64,000 nucleotides of DNA from CBDHGY01 sp965263325 (GTDB lineage Bacteria > Pseudomonadota > Alphaproteobacteria > Caulobacterales > Hyphomonadaceae). Positions 25,290 through 34,433 of the stretch are shown here, one piece after another. The notes under the pieces were generated by a model, which searched no databases, was not told where the DNA came from, and saw only the letters and a program-made list of their open reading frames with translations. How positions within the stretch are numbered: position 1 is the stretch's first letter; each line of letters opens with the position of its first letter. The translations under genes and the position numbers were made by a program. The stretch is from positions 2,232,001 through 2,296,000 of the forward strand of contig CBDHGY010000002.1 in the NCBI GenBank assembly GCA_965263325.1, given 5' to 3'.

Positions 25290-27512
25290 ATGACAGATAT
25301 CGCAGCAGCTGGCCGCCCGAGCTTTCTTTTGGGGCGTTTCGGCGTCTTGCCCTATGCGCTGACAGTTTTTCTGAGTGCAACACTCGTATTTCTTGTCCAG
25401 CCAATGTTCGCAAAGATGGCGATGCCAGTGCTTGGCGGCTCGCCATCTGTCTGGAATGTCTCGCTTGTGTGTTTCCAGGGCGCGCTTCTGGCCGGTTACA
25501 TATACGCGCACCTTCTAAATAAGGTTCACAACCTTCGCACGCAGATTGGAGTTCACGCGCTGATGCTGTTCTTGGCAGCGCTAGTGTTGCCATTTGGACT
25601 GACGACAGCGTTTGGCGATCCGAACCCTGCCGCGCCAACCATCTGGCTTGTGAGCGTGTTTGCTTTGTCGATTGCGCCGCCATTCGCGATCATTTCTGCG
25701 ACGGCACCTTTGCTGCAGGCTTGGTATGCGCGCTCGGGACGCGAAGATGCTGGTGACCCTTATTATCTGTATGCAGCGTCAAATGCTGGTTCCCTAATCG
25801 GGCTCGCAGCGTATCCACTTTTGCTGGAGCCATTAATGCCGCTCGACGGCCAGACAGTCGCATGGAGCTGGGGGTACGGTGTTCTGGCCATCGGGTTGAT
25901 CGGATCGGGTGCTCTGGCTTACGTAACGGGCCGCAGTGCTGCGCCGGTGACAGTTGCTCAACAAACTTCAGCGCGCGAAACTCAGGAAGATCGCAACATT
26001 TGGCTGCAGCGCCTTTACTGGCTTGCGCTTGCCTTTGTTCCGTCCAGTCTGCTTGTGGGTGTAACAACTCATATCTCTACGGATGTTGCTGCAGCTCCGT
26101 TCCTGTGGGCGCCGCCGCTGATTGTTTACATCGGCAGCTTCATTGTCGTGTTCTCTAAAGCAGGGCCGTCGGCCCTGCGCACATCGGCGACAATTCTGCC
26201 CTTTGCGGTTGCGGCGATGCTCATGTTCCTGTCTGGAACTCTGGGATCTCCCACGCTTGGTCAGTTCTTCTTCAGTCTCCTCGTGCTGACACTCGCGGCG
26301 ATTGTCTGCCACGGGGTGATGGCTGAGGATCGCCCAGAAGTTGGGCGCCTGACAGAGTTTTATCTGATTATGTCACTTGGCGGCGTGCTTGGCGGAGCAT
26401 TCAACGCACTGCTCGCACCCGTAATCTTCAATACGCTGCTTGAGTTTCCGCTGATGCTCGGCCTCGTGCTGTTGGCGCGGCCGGTTTCCGAAAAAGGATT
26501 TCCGCACTCAGCGCGGATGATGTCGGCAATTGCAGTAGTGATTGCGCTCGGCGTCGCGCTTCTTGCGACTATCAAGGGGGGGCACTTCCCGCAGCTGGCC
26601 AATATTGTGTTCTTGATGATCCCGATTGTGATTCTCTGCGTCACCTGCCGCAATCGTTATGCACCGACAATTGCTGCATTCGCCGCCGCCTTTGTTGGTC
26701 TTTTCCTGCACCCATATGTTCAGGCCGGTTCTCACGCTGAGCGGAGCTTCTTTGGTGTTGCCCGCGTTGTCGATCTCGATGGGTACCGTCTCATGATGCA
26801 CGGCACGACGTTGCATGGAGTTCAGTTTATCGAAGATAAAGTAAACCCGCGGCCGATGGCTTACTATCACGATGCGGTGCCGATAGGTCAGGTGTTTGAA
26901 GCCTGGGAAGATGATGCGAAAACAGTTGGCGTCATCGGATTAGGAGCCGGCGCGGTTGCATGCCAGACGACACCGGATCAGGACGTCGTGTTCTATGAAA
27001 TCGATCCACTGGTTGCAAAGCTCGCGTTAGACGACAGCAAATTCCAGTTCCTGTCTTCATGTACACCGGACGCGCGGATCGTTCTCGGTGATGGTCGTCT
27101 CACCATACAAGACGAACCTGAAGGATATTTCGATCTGCTTCTTCTCGATGCGTTCAGCTCTGGAAGTGTTCCGACACACCTGCTGACGCGTGAAGCCGTT
27201 CAGATTTATTTCTCACGCTTGTCTGAAGATGGCGTCCTCGTGTTGCATATTTCAAATCGATATCTCAACCTTCCAGCGGTTGTTGCGCGAATTGCGGAAG
27301 AAGAAGGTTTGGTCGTGAAATACCAGCACTTCACTGATCGTACCAAAGAGTCGATGGAGATTCTGCCAAGCCAGGTGGCTGTTCTTGCTCGATCAGAGCA
27401 AGCACTTGCCCGCATAAGTGATGACGATCGCTGGGAAGAGCTGGTATCTGATGGCCGTCCGGCGTGGACCGACGACTATACGAACGTCATCGGTGCTATG
27501 CTCGACTTCTAA
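25290..27512 (+). CDS. Membrane-fused spermidine synthase-like methyltransferase-fold protein
   Basis: A 740-residue protein. The first about 460 residues hold around a dozen hydrophobic segments; the rest is a soluble SAM/spermidine-synthase fold. That part shows GVIGLGAGAVAC, FYEIDPLV, IVLGDGRLT and LLLLDAFSSGSVPTHL. Such fusions are widespread and mostly uncharacterised, and polyamine synthesis is not proven for them. AAGGAG lies upstream of the ATG at 25290; an ATG at 25263 is in frame but lacks a good site. Confidence 0.82.
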   Translation: MTDIAAAGRPSFLLGRFGVLPYALTVFLSATLVFLVQPMFAKMAMPVLGGSPSVWNVSLVCFQGALLAGYIYAHLLNKVHNLRTQIGVHALMLFLAALVLPFGLTTAFGDPNPAAPTIWLVSVFALSIAPPFAIISATAPLLQAWYARSGREDAGDPYYLYAASNAGSLIGLAAYPLLLEPLMPLDGQTVAWSWGYGVLAIGLIGSGALAYVTGRSAAPVTVAQQTSARETQEDRNIWLQRLYWLALAFVPSSLLVGVTTHISTDVAAAPFLWAPPLIVYIGSFIVVFSKAGPSALRTSATILPFAVAAMLMFLSGTLGSPTLGQFFFSLLVLTLAAIVCHGVMAEDRPEVGRLTEFYLIMSLGGVLGGAFNALLAPVIFNTLLEFPLMLGLVLLARPVSEKGFPHSARMMSAIAVVIALGVALLATIKGGHFPQLANIVFLMIPIVILCVTCRNRYAPTIAAFAAAFVGLFLHPYVQAGSHAERSFFGVARVVDLDGYRLMMHGTTLHGVQFIEDKVNPRPMAYYHDAVPIGQVFEAWEDDAKTVGVIGLGAGAVACQTTPDQDVVFYEIDPLVAKLALDDSKFQFLSSCTPDARIVLGDGRLTIQDEPEGYFDLLLLDAFSSGSVPTHLLTREAVQIYFSRLSEDGVLVLHISNRYLNLPAVVARIAEEEGLVVKYQHFTDRTKESMEILPSQVAVLARSEQALARISDDDRWEELVSDGRPAWTDDYTNVIGAMLDF

Positions 27513-27565
27513 GTCACAACTATTTCCCTCGTGCAGGCTGGGCCGAATCCAGTCATTCACGGGGG

Positions 27566-27994
27566 ATGTTTGCTGCGCTTTCTGAATTTGCTTCTGATAT
27601 AGCCATCGCATTATTGGGGCTTGCCGTTGGCGCTGGCTGGGTTGTTGTTATCCTATCACCGAATTCCAGTTATGATGGCAATGACTCCACCGCGCGAGCG
27701 GACACGCAAATCAAGCGATTACTGAAAGACGCCTGTATACCGATCACCCTGGTCCTGATGGCCGCTGGCGCATTTGCCATTCTAGGACGTTCCTGGATTG
27801 CAGGAGCGAGCGCATTTCTCGCCGCTTTTGGATTTTACTCAAATCGTTGGACCCTTGCTCCAAAGAAACGTGGTTCGACGCCGCCAGGTGTCCGGACGAG
27901 GCGAAAAGACCAGCAGCGCTTGGCTATGGGTTTTTCCCTTGTGTTTCTGTTCATTGCGATGATCGCCTTGGTGCTTGCCGTCCTTCGAATCTGA
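27566..27994 (+). CDS. Small membrane protein of unknown function
   Basis: A 142-residue protein with about four hydrophobic segments and a basic loop (KKRGSTPPGVRTRRKDQQR) before the last helix. The frame extends to 27464 inside the preceding gene, but the ATG at 27566 follows a GGGGG site and starts at the first helix. Not recognised. It lies 53 bp after the spermidine-synthase-like gene on the same strand. Confidence 0.6.
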   Translation: MFAALSEFASDIAIALLGLAVGAGWVVVILSPNSSYDGNDSTARADTQIKRLLKDACIPITLVLMAAGAFAILGRSWIAGASAFLAAFGFYSNRWTLAPKKRGSTPPGVRTRRKDQQRLAMGFSLVFLFIAMIALVLAVLRI

Positions 27995-28030
27995 AGCGTC
28001 AAAACTCGGCTGAAGTTTTTGTAATAAAGT

Positions 28031-28061
28031 ATTCTATTCTATTGAAAATACGAAATAGAAT
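28031..28061. promoter_or_regulatory. AT-rich inverted repeat upstream of outer-membrane barrel gene
   Basis: ATTCTATT (28036-28043) and AATAGAAT (28054-28061) form an 8-bp inverted repeat with a 10-base spacer, and a second ATTCTATT copy begins at 28031. It sits about 63 bp before the barrel start in clearly AT-richer DNA than its surroundings. It may be an operator or promoter element; the binding factor is unknown. Confidence 0.4.
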
Positions 28062-28123
28062 TCTACTTCCGGAGCAGTGAGCGAGTTCAGATCGCTTTCG
28101 CAATGAATAGAAAGGGGAAACAA

Positions 28124-28894
28124 ATGTTTCTTAAGTCTCTAATAGTTGGGGCAGCTTCAGCTCTGATCGTTTGCGCGCCAGCAGCTGCGCAAGAGTGGTA
28201 TGTCAGTGGTTCGATTGGGTACTCACAGCAGAATGACAGTGACAATTCAGGCCAAACCGGTGCCTTTACAACAGGCAATATTGGCGACGGCACAACCATC
28301 GATGTGGCTGCAGGTACGCCTTATGGTTGGTCAACTGAGTTCGATGGCGGGACCGTCATTTCAGGCGAATTGGGTGTGCGCTATGGATCCAACGTGCGCG
28401 CGGGCGTTGAGATTTCCTATCAGACAGCAGACGTCGATACCCACAAGAACGTTACCCTTGGCAGCGGAAGCATTGACGCGCTTGATGCTGCGGCTCTGGC
28501 AGGTGCGCCTGATCCGCTTGGCGTAAGTGTTGGTGATCTCGTTGCTGCTGGCCAGGGTGACATTGAAAGCACGTCAGTCTTTGCCAATGTTTATTACGAC
28601 TTTGGCGACGGAGCATTGCAGCCTTATGTTGGCGGCGGCATTGGTTTTTCGGATGTAAACGTCACCTATAATCCGTCGGGCGTGGGCATCATTGATGATG
28701 GTGAGACGAAGTTTGCGTATCAGGTGAAAGCGGGTGCGACTTATGCCTTCGAGAATAATTGGGAAATCTTCGGTGAATATACCTATCGCGCAACAGATGA
28801 TATCGAAGTGAACAACGATCTATTCCCTGGCGGCCTCGATATCGAGAACCAGTCAAATCTGTTCTCAGTCGGAGCGCGCATTAGGTTCGGATGA
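28124..28894 (+). CDS. Outer-membrane beta-barrel protein (OmpA/opacity-like)
   Basis: A 256-residue exported protein. The signal peptide (MFLKSLIVGAASALIVCAPAAAQ) is followed directly by a first strand (EWYVSGSIGYSQQ), typical of 8-stranded porin-family barrels. Strand-like repeats end with a C-terminal SVGARIRFG and a final aromatic pattern. No OmpA peptidoglycan domain. AGGGGA precedes the ATG at 28124; an upstream ATG at 28103 is in frame but unlikely. Role: surface or adhesion protein, unknown in detail. Confidence 0.85.
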   Translation: MFLKSLIVGAASALIVCAPAAAQEWYVSGSIGYSQQNDSDNSGQTGAFTTGNIGDGTTIDVAAGTPYGWSTEFDGGTVISGELGVRYGSNVRAGVEISYQTADVDTHKNVTLGSGSIDALDAAALAGAPDPLGVSVGDLVAAGQGDIESTSVFANVYYDFGDGALQPYVGGGIGFSDVNVTYNPSGVGIIDDGETKFAYQVKAGATYAFENNWEIFGEYTYRATDDIEVNNDLFPGGLDIENQSNLFSVGARIRFG

Positions 28895-28919
28895 TGGAGC
28901 CAGCTTTGGCGGCGGTGCG

Positions 28920-29639
28920 CTAACGCGCCGCCGCTTTGCGCCGGTAAAAAGACGAAATCCACTTTGCGACGTCGCTGTTATGATTGGGACGTCGCAAACT
29001 CTCCACAGCGTCGTGGACCAGTTCAGTGGAGAATCGTGTTCCTTCACGCACGCGGTAGAGCGCTTCGAAAAACTCGGCATCAAATTCTGGATGACCCTGG
29101 AAACTCATTGCCGCGGCTTCCGGATAGTCGATTGCCGCAAATGGTGTAAATTCTGACGACGCGATAAGTTTCGCCCCGTCCGGAAGACTAAGCACCTGAT
29201 CCTGATGGCTAACCCCCAGCGCTAATGTATCAAGCGCGGCCATCCAATCCGGGGCGTGATGAATGTCATAAATGTGAAGACCAAGCCCCCAACCGGCGTC
29301 GGCTTTTTCGACGCGCGCGCCTAAAGCTTTTGCGATGGCTTGATGTCCAAAACATATTCCCACTTGAGGTGTTCCGGAGACAGCCCCTTTCCGAATGAAC
29401 TCAAACAGTGGTTCCATCCAGTCATGGTCTTCATAAACCCCGGCAGCTGATCCGGTGATCAAGATCGCTTCGAGCGCGCTGGGGTCTGGAAGTGGTTCGC
29501 CGCGCGCTGGTGAGACGGTTTCATAGGAAAAATCATTATCTGCGCCGGCAATCAGCGTTTCGAACATATCCGGATAGGTCGGGTACTGATCACGAATGGG
29601 TTCCGGCGCAAGTCCGGTTTCGATAATGGTGATCTTCAT
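28920..29639 (-). CDS. Class I glutamine amidotransferase (GMP synthase-like)
   Basis: A 239-residue stand-alone amidotransferase domain. GICFGHQAIAKALG carries the nucleophile Cys and FQGHPEF the catalytic His. It has no synthetase domain, so the ammonia acceptor or alternative gamma-glutamyl substrate is unknown; related proteins act in gamma-glutamyl hydrolysis. It lies 3 bp downstream of the DUF885 peptidase on the same strand, so they form one unit. Confidence 0.85.
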   Translation of the reverse strand: MKITIIETGLAPEPIRDQYPTYPDMFETLIAGADNDFSYETVSPARGEPLPDPSALEAILITGSAAGVYEDHDWMEPLFEFIRKGAVSGTPQVGICFGHQAIAKALGARVEKADAGWGLGLHIYDIHHAPDWMAALDTLALGVSHQDQVLSLPDGAKLIASSEFTPFAAIDYPEAAAMSFQGHPEFDAEFFEALYRVREGTRFSTELVHDAVESLRRPNHNSDVAKWISSFYRRKAAAR

Positions 29640-29642
29640 GTT

Positions 29643-31394
29643 TTAGGGCGTTCCAATTAAGCGGTTCTCAGGCGGCAGTTGGCGGGAAATCCAGCGTCGC
29701 ACATTGCGTTCAAGCACGGGCAGCGGCACCGCGCCTTCGTCTAAAATCACATCGTGAAAGGCGCGAATATCAAAATTGCTTCCGAGCGCTGATCTCGCTT
29801 CTTTGCGGAGGTCGCGAATGGTAATTTCCCCGATCTTATAACCGAGCGCCTGACCCGGCCAGCCGATGTAGCGGGTGACTTCTGTCCTGATATTAAGAGG
29901 TGCAAGCGCGGAGTTTTTTTCGAAACATTCCTCTGCTTTCTCGCGGCTCCAGCCATACCAATGCAGCCCGGTATCGGCGACAAGCCGGCACGCGCGCCAC
30001 ATTTCATAAGACAATGCCCCGAAGCGTTCATATGGCGTTTCGTAAATGCCCGCCTCGCCTGCAAGGTATTCAGCATAAAGACCCCAGCCTTCTCCAAATG
30101 CCGTCGCATAATAGGATCGGCGGAAGTCCGAGACATTTTCAAGTTCTTGCGCCAGTGAAATTTGCAAGTGGTGTCCGGGAACAGCTTCATGTGCTGATAA
30201 AGCTGGCAGTTGATAAAGTGGGCGCTGGTCAAGCGCATATGTGTTTACGAGATAAGTGCCCGCAACGCCGCGGTCCATATCACCATGAACGTAACGCCCG
30301 GTGGTATAGCCGGGCGCGATTTCTGCAGGAACAGGCGAGACGCCATAAGGAAGGCGGGGAAGCTTTCCAAAGTACCGCGGTAACATCGCATCGAGACGCT
30401 TGGAAATCTCGGATGCTTTTTCAAGCAAATCTTCTGGTGTTTTCGGATAAAACTTTGGGTCGGTTCGAAGGTAAGTTAGAAACTCTGAAAACGTTCCTTC
30501 GAATCCGGTCTCAGCGATGACGCGCTCCATCTCGGAGCGGATGCGCGAAACTTCCTCAAGGCCAATCTGGTGAACCCGGTCAGGTGTGAGATCGGGGCGC
30601 GTCGTGTGGCGGCGGACCAATGCGCGGTAAGCATCCCGCCCGCCTGGAAGGAAAACGATACCAGGCTCGCTGCGAGCTCGGTATTCAGTTTCGAAAAATC
30701 GATCGAGCGCCTGATACGCGCTAAGCGCGTGATTAACCGCTGTCCACGCGCGGCTTTCTATATCGCGCTTTTCTTCGTCCGAAATAGTATCGGGAAGATT
30801 TCGGAATGGCGTGTAAAGCGGGCTTTCTGCGGGACCCGATACGATCTGCTCTTTAATTTGCTGCATTGTGGTCGCCAGGGGATCTTCGTGTGCAGCAATG
30901 CCGCGGCTAAGTCCCTCGCGCATATTTGAAATATGCTGCCCGAAGAATGTGTCGATCGTATTGAGTTGATTAATGATGGCGTTTGCGTCGTCGGTATTTC
31001 GAATGCGAGCCCGCGCAATCGCATAGGTCGGCAGCGAGTGGAATCCAGAGTCGCCTGTGAACGGCACATAGCGTTCATTCAATCGGTCGAACTCGACGAG
31101 ACCGGTGAGCAGCTCATCGAGTATTGCTCGGTCGGGACCCGGTGATGGCGATAGAGCGCGCAAGCGCTGACGCAATAAGTCAGCGCGGTTGGCGCGATTG
31201 GTGATCCCGGCGGCGGTTGCATCTGGCCACGCGGAGGGCCGCTCTCCATTTCTTGCCGCAGCCTCCGCCGGGTTCATGGATAAGACCAGCGCGTCATATT
31301 CTCGGATAACTTCGTCCAGCGTATCTGGTGATGGCTGCGCATTGGCAAATGATGCGGCAATCAGCGTTATCGCTGCAATCAGGGTTCGCTTCAT
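29643..31394 (-). CDS. DUF885 family zinc metallopeptidase-like protein
   Basis: A 583-residue exported protein. A signal peptide (MKRTLIAAITLIAASFANA) fixes the start at 31394; the open frame to 31487 adds a non-leader-like region. The DUF885 hallmark HEAVPGHHLQ (zinc-site motif) lies near residue 385, followed by FGEGWGLYAEYLAGE. Family members are thought to be periplasmic or secreted peptidases. Divergent from sdhC, sharing a 91-bp promoter region. Confidence 0.87.
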   Translation of the reverse strand: MKRTLIAAITLIAASFANAQPSPDTLDEVIREYDALVLSMNPAEAAARNGERPSAWPDATAAGITNRANRADLLRQRLRALSPSPGPDRAILDELLTGLVEFDRLNERYVPFTGDSGFHSLPTYAIARARIRNTDDANAIINQLNTIDTFFGQHISNMREGLSRGIAAHEDPLATTMQQIKEQIVSGPAESPLYTPFRNLPDTISDEEKRDIESRAWTAVNHALSAYQALDRFFETEYRARSEPGIVFLPGGRDAYRALVRRHTTRPDLTPDRVHQIGLEEVSRIRSEMERVIAETGFEGTFSEFLTYLRTDPKFYPKTPEDLLEKASEISKRLDAMLPRYFGKLPRLPYGVSPVPAEIAPGYTTGRYVHGDMDRGVAGTYLVNTYALDQRPLYQLPALSAHEAVPGHHLQISLAQELENVSDFRRSYYATAFGEGWGLYAEYLAGEAGIYETPYERFGALSYEMWRACRLVADTGLHWYGWSREKAEECFEKNSALAPLNIRTEVTRYIGWPGQALGYKIGEITIRDLRKEARSALGSNFDIRAFHDVILDEGAVPLPVLERNVRRWISRQLPPENRLIGTP

Positions 31395-31485
31395 AAACTT
31401 AGGGACCTTTTTACCGCGTTGACAGGCGTGCGCTCTCCTGAAAAGAACCAGCAAATAGAGAACAAGAAAGCAAGAGTCTATCGAC

Positions 31486-31893
31486 ATGGCATCGACAAAA
31501 GAGGCGGATACGAGGCCGCTTTCTCCGCACCTTATGAATTGGAAATGGCACGTGACGATGGCATCGTCGATTTTCCATCGAGCAAGCGGGGTCGCGCTTT
31601 ATATCGGATCGTTTGTTGTTACAGCTCTGATCGTCAGCGCGGCGATGGGACCTGATGCGTACAGTGTGGTCGAAGGGGTCGTTTTTTCCATTCCCGGAAA
31701 AATATTGATGTTCGCGTTCACGGCGGCGGTTGTTTACCATCTGCTTAGCGGCGTGCGCCACATGATCTGGGACGGTCCCCGCATCGGTTTTAGCCCAAAG
31801 ACGGCGAGCCTATGGAGCTGGTTCAACATTCTGGCAACGGCGGCGATTACCGCCGGAATTTGGGCCTTTGGAATATTGGGAGCAGGCGCATGA
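31486..31893 (+). CDS. sdhC: Succinate dehydrogenase cytochrome b556 subunit
   Basis: Membrane anchor of complex II. 135 residues with three helices; SPHLMNWKWHVTMASSIFHRASG is the family lead and YHLLSGVRHMIWD carries the likely heme b His ligand. The stop overlaps the sdhD ATG (ATGA). First gene of sdhCDA-orf-sdhB. Confidence 0.94.
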   Translation: MASTKEADTRPLSPHLMNWKWHVTMASSIFHRASGVALYIGSFVVTALIVSAAMGPDAYSVVEGVVFSIPGKILMFAFTAAVVYHLLSGVRHMIWDGPRIGFSPKTASLWSWFNILATAAITAGIWAFGILGAGA

Positions 31894-32276
31894 GCGATAA
31901 TTTCCGCAGCCCCGCGGGCCGTGTGCGCGGTCTTGGTTCGGCCAAAGAAGGCACAACGCATTTCATCCGCCAGCGCGTTTCCGCCCTCGCACTTCTCGTG
32001 CTTGTGCCCTGGTTCCTGATCAGCGGCGTGATGGCCATTCAAGGCGGTCATTCCGCATTGGTTGCGTGGATTGAAAACCCGATCAACGCAGCGTTGCTCA
32101 TTCTAACGCTTGGCGCGGCTTTCTATCACATGCGGCTGGGTATGCAGGTTGTGATTGAGGACTACATTGGAAAAAGTGGGACGAAGCACTTCTTGCTGAT
32201 TCTCAATACGTTCATTGCTCTGGCGCTATTCGTCATCACTGTCATGAGTGTATTGAAAATGTGGATCGGCGGATAA
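31890..32276 (+). CDS. sdhD: Succinate dehydrogenase membrane anchor subunit
   Basis: Second membrane anchor of complex II. 128 residues, three helices; FYHMRLGMQVVIEDYI carries the expected heme-ligand His and quinone-site Tyr. The frame is open from 31812, but the ATG at 31890 overlaps the sdhC stop and gives the family N-terminus. Confidence 0.93.
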   Translation: MSDNFRSPAGRVRGLGSAKEGTTHFIRQRVSALALLVLVPWFLISGVMAIQGGHSALVAWIENPINAALLILTLGAAFYHMRLGMQVVIEDYIGKSGTKHFLLILNTFIALALFVITVMSVLKMWIGG

Positions 32277-32298
32277 GACAAGAAAGCGAGTAGATCTG

Positions 32299-34143
32299 AT
32301 GAGCGACTATGAGTGGATCGATCATACCTATGATGTTGTCGTGGTTGGAGCCGGCGGGTCTGGGCTGCGCGCAGCGCTCGGTTCTGCGCAGGCTGGACTG
32401 AAAACAGCATGCATCACCAAAGTTTTTCCAACCCGTTCTCACACTGTTGCGGCCCAAGGCGGCATCGCTGCATCGCTCGGCAATATGCCCATCTCTATCG
32501 ATGATGGCGTCGATGATGATGGCAATCCAATCAATCCGCGCACGATCCGTGATGATTGGAAGTGGCATATGTATGATACGGTCAAAGGGTCAGATTGGCT
32601 CGGTGACCAGGATGCCATCGAATATCTTTGCCGCGAGGCACCGGCAGCTGTTTACGAGCTGGAGCATTGGGGCATGCCTTTCTCGCGCACCGAAGAAGGC
32701 AAAATCTATCAACGCCCATTTGGTGGTCACACGACAGAGATGGGCAGCGGCCCGCCTGTTCAGCGCACATGCGCCGCGGCTGACAGAACCGGACACGCGA
32801 TGCTGCACACGCTTTACGGCCAGTGCGTGAAGAACGAGACAGAATTCTTCATTGAATACATCGCGCTTGATCTCATTATGGATGAAGACGGTGCGTGCCG
32901 AGGTGTCACCGCCTGGAAACTCGATGACGGCACACTCCATCGCTTCCGTGCGCAAAAGACCATCCTGGCGACGGGTGGTTATGGACGCGCATTCTTCTCC
33001 TGTACCTCTGCACACACTTGCACGGGTGACGGCAACGCGATGGTGCTGCGCGCAGGTCTGCCGCTGCAGGATCTCGAGTTTGTTCAATTCCACCCAACCG
33101 GCATTTACGGTGCGGGCTGCCTGATCACCGAAGGTGCACGCGGCGAGGGTGGTTACCTCACAAACTCAGAGGGCGAGCGCTTCATGGAGCGCTATGCACC
33201 GAGCGTGAAAGATTTGGCACCGCGAGACATGGTCTCGCGTGCGATGACAATTGAGATCCGGGAAGGCCGCGGAGTTGGTCCGAACAAGGATCACATCTTC
33301 TTGCATCTTGAGCATTTGCCGCCAGAACAGCTAGATCTCCGCCTGCCGGGCATTTCCGAAACAGCGAAAGTATTTGCCGGCGTGGATGTTACGAAAGAAC
33401 CTATCCCGGTTCTGCCGACATGCCACTACAATATGGGCGGCATCCCGACCAATTATCACGGCGAAGTTCTCACCAAGAAAGGCGGCGACGCAGACAGCGT
33501 TGTGCCTGGTTTGATGGCTGTCGGCGAAGCGGCGTGTGTTTCCGTACACGGCGCAAACCGTCTTGGCTCAAACTCATTGATCGACCTTGTTGTCTTTGGC
33601 CGCGCCGCTGGTCTGCGCTGCGGGGCAACACTGGAGGCCGGTGCGTCTCAAGCAGCTTTGCCGGAGGGTTCAACCGATGCGCACCTTGCGCGCCTTGATA
33701 AGATGCGCAATGCGAGCGGCGATCATTCGGTTGCTGAGCTGCGTCTAGAAATGCAGCGCGCGATGCAGGAAAATTGCGCCGTGTTCCGCACCGGTGACAT
33801 CCTGAAAGAAGGCGTCGACCGCATTGAGGAAGTCTATAAGAAACTGCCAAGCATTGATGTAAAAGACCGCGGTATGATCTGGAACACAGATCTCGTTGAG
33901 GCGCTTGAATTCGACAATCTGATCGCACAAGCAGCCGCCACGATCGGTTCTGCAGCGGCGCGCCCGGAAAGCCGCGGCGCACACGCTCGCGAAGACTTCC
34001 CCGACCGGGATGACGAGAATTGGATGAAGCATACGCTTGCATGGGTGGAAGGCGGCAACGTCACCGTCGATTACCGCGATGTGCACAGCTACACGCTCTC
34101 CAACGACATTGCCTATATCGAGCCGAAAGCTCGAGTTTATTAG
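32299..34143 (+). CDS. sdhA: Succinate dehydrogenase flavoprotein subunit
   Basis: Oxidises succinate to fumarate with covalently bound FAD. 614 residues. VVVGAGGSGLRAALG binds FAD, SHTVAAQGG carries the FAD-linking His, and the active-site segments include FHPTGIYGAG and EGARGEGG. It has the normal length. It is followed 10 bp later by an unknown 90-aa gene rather than directly by sdhB. Confidence 0.97.
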   Translation: MSDYEWIDHTYDVVVVGAGGSGLRAALGSAQAGLKTACITKVFPTRSHTVAAQGGIAASLGNMPISIDDGVDDDGNPINPRTIRDDWKWHMYDTVKGSDWLGDQDAIEYLCREAPAAVYELEHWGMPFSRTEEGKIYQRPFGGHTTEMGSGPPVQRTCAAADRTGHAMLHTLYGQCVKNETEFFIEYIALDLIMDEDGACRGVTAWKLDDGTLHRFRAQKTILATGGYGRAFFSCTSAHTCTGDGNAMVLRAGLPLQDLEFVQFHPTGIYGAGCLITEGARGEGGYLTNSEGERFMERYAPSVKDLAPRDMVSRAMTIEIREGRGVGPNKDHIFLHLEHLPPEQLDLRLPGISETAKVFAGVDVTKEPIPVLPTCHYNMGGIPTNYHGEVLTKKGGDADSVVPGLMAVGEAACVSVHGANRLGSNSLIDLVVFGRAAGLRCGATLEAGASQAALPEGSTDAHLARLDKMRNASGDHSVAELRLEMQRAMQENCAVFRTGDILKEGVDRIEEVYKKLPSIDVKDRGMIWNTDLVEALEFDNLIAQAAATIGSAAARPESRGAHAREDFPDRDDENWMKHTLAWVEGGNVTVDYRDVHSYTLSNDIAYIEPKARVY

Positions 34144-34153
34144 AGCACGGCGA

Positions 34154-34426
34154 ATGAGCGAGTACCGAACTCTTTGGATTGAAGCGAACCTTGAGACCAA
34201 GGAACGCCAGAAAATTCTCGGAGAAGGTACCGTTTCAGAGCCAGACAACTACCAGATCGATTCGGCTCAGCTGGCGCGTGACATCGAAATTGCATGCAAT
34301 GCCGCCGATGATGATGGGTATGAGATTATTTCAATTCTGCCGATTGATCGCGGCAGGGAATATATGAGCAGTCTTGGATACTCCATTACAGATGGGGTCA
34401 TCCTGACGGCACGAAAGAAAAAGTAG
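34154..34426 (+). CDS. Unknown 90-aa protein between sdhA and sdhB
   Basis: A small soluble protein (start MSEYRTLW). The frame is open from 34037 inside sdhA, but the ATG at 34154, 10 bp after the sdhA stop, is the natural start. The C-terminal half reads DGYEIISILPIDRG and YSITDGVILTARKKK, a compact pattern that faintly recalls DUF4177-type proteins. No cysteines or membrane segment. Its position inside the sdh operon suggests a role with complex II, such as assembly or regulation, which is inference. Confidence 0.7.
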   Translation: MSEYRTLWIEANLETKERQKILGEGTVSEPDNYQIDSAQLARDIEIACNAADDDGYEIISILPIDRGREYMSSLGYSITDGVILTARKKK

Positions 34427-34433
34427 ACGAGAT

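Noticed and set aside
28021..28061. Factor-independent terminator after the small membrane protein
   Set aside because: The inverted repeat is AT-only with no following T-run; its place before the barrel gene fits a promoter or operator better.
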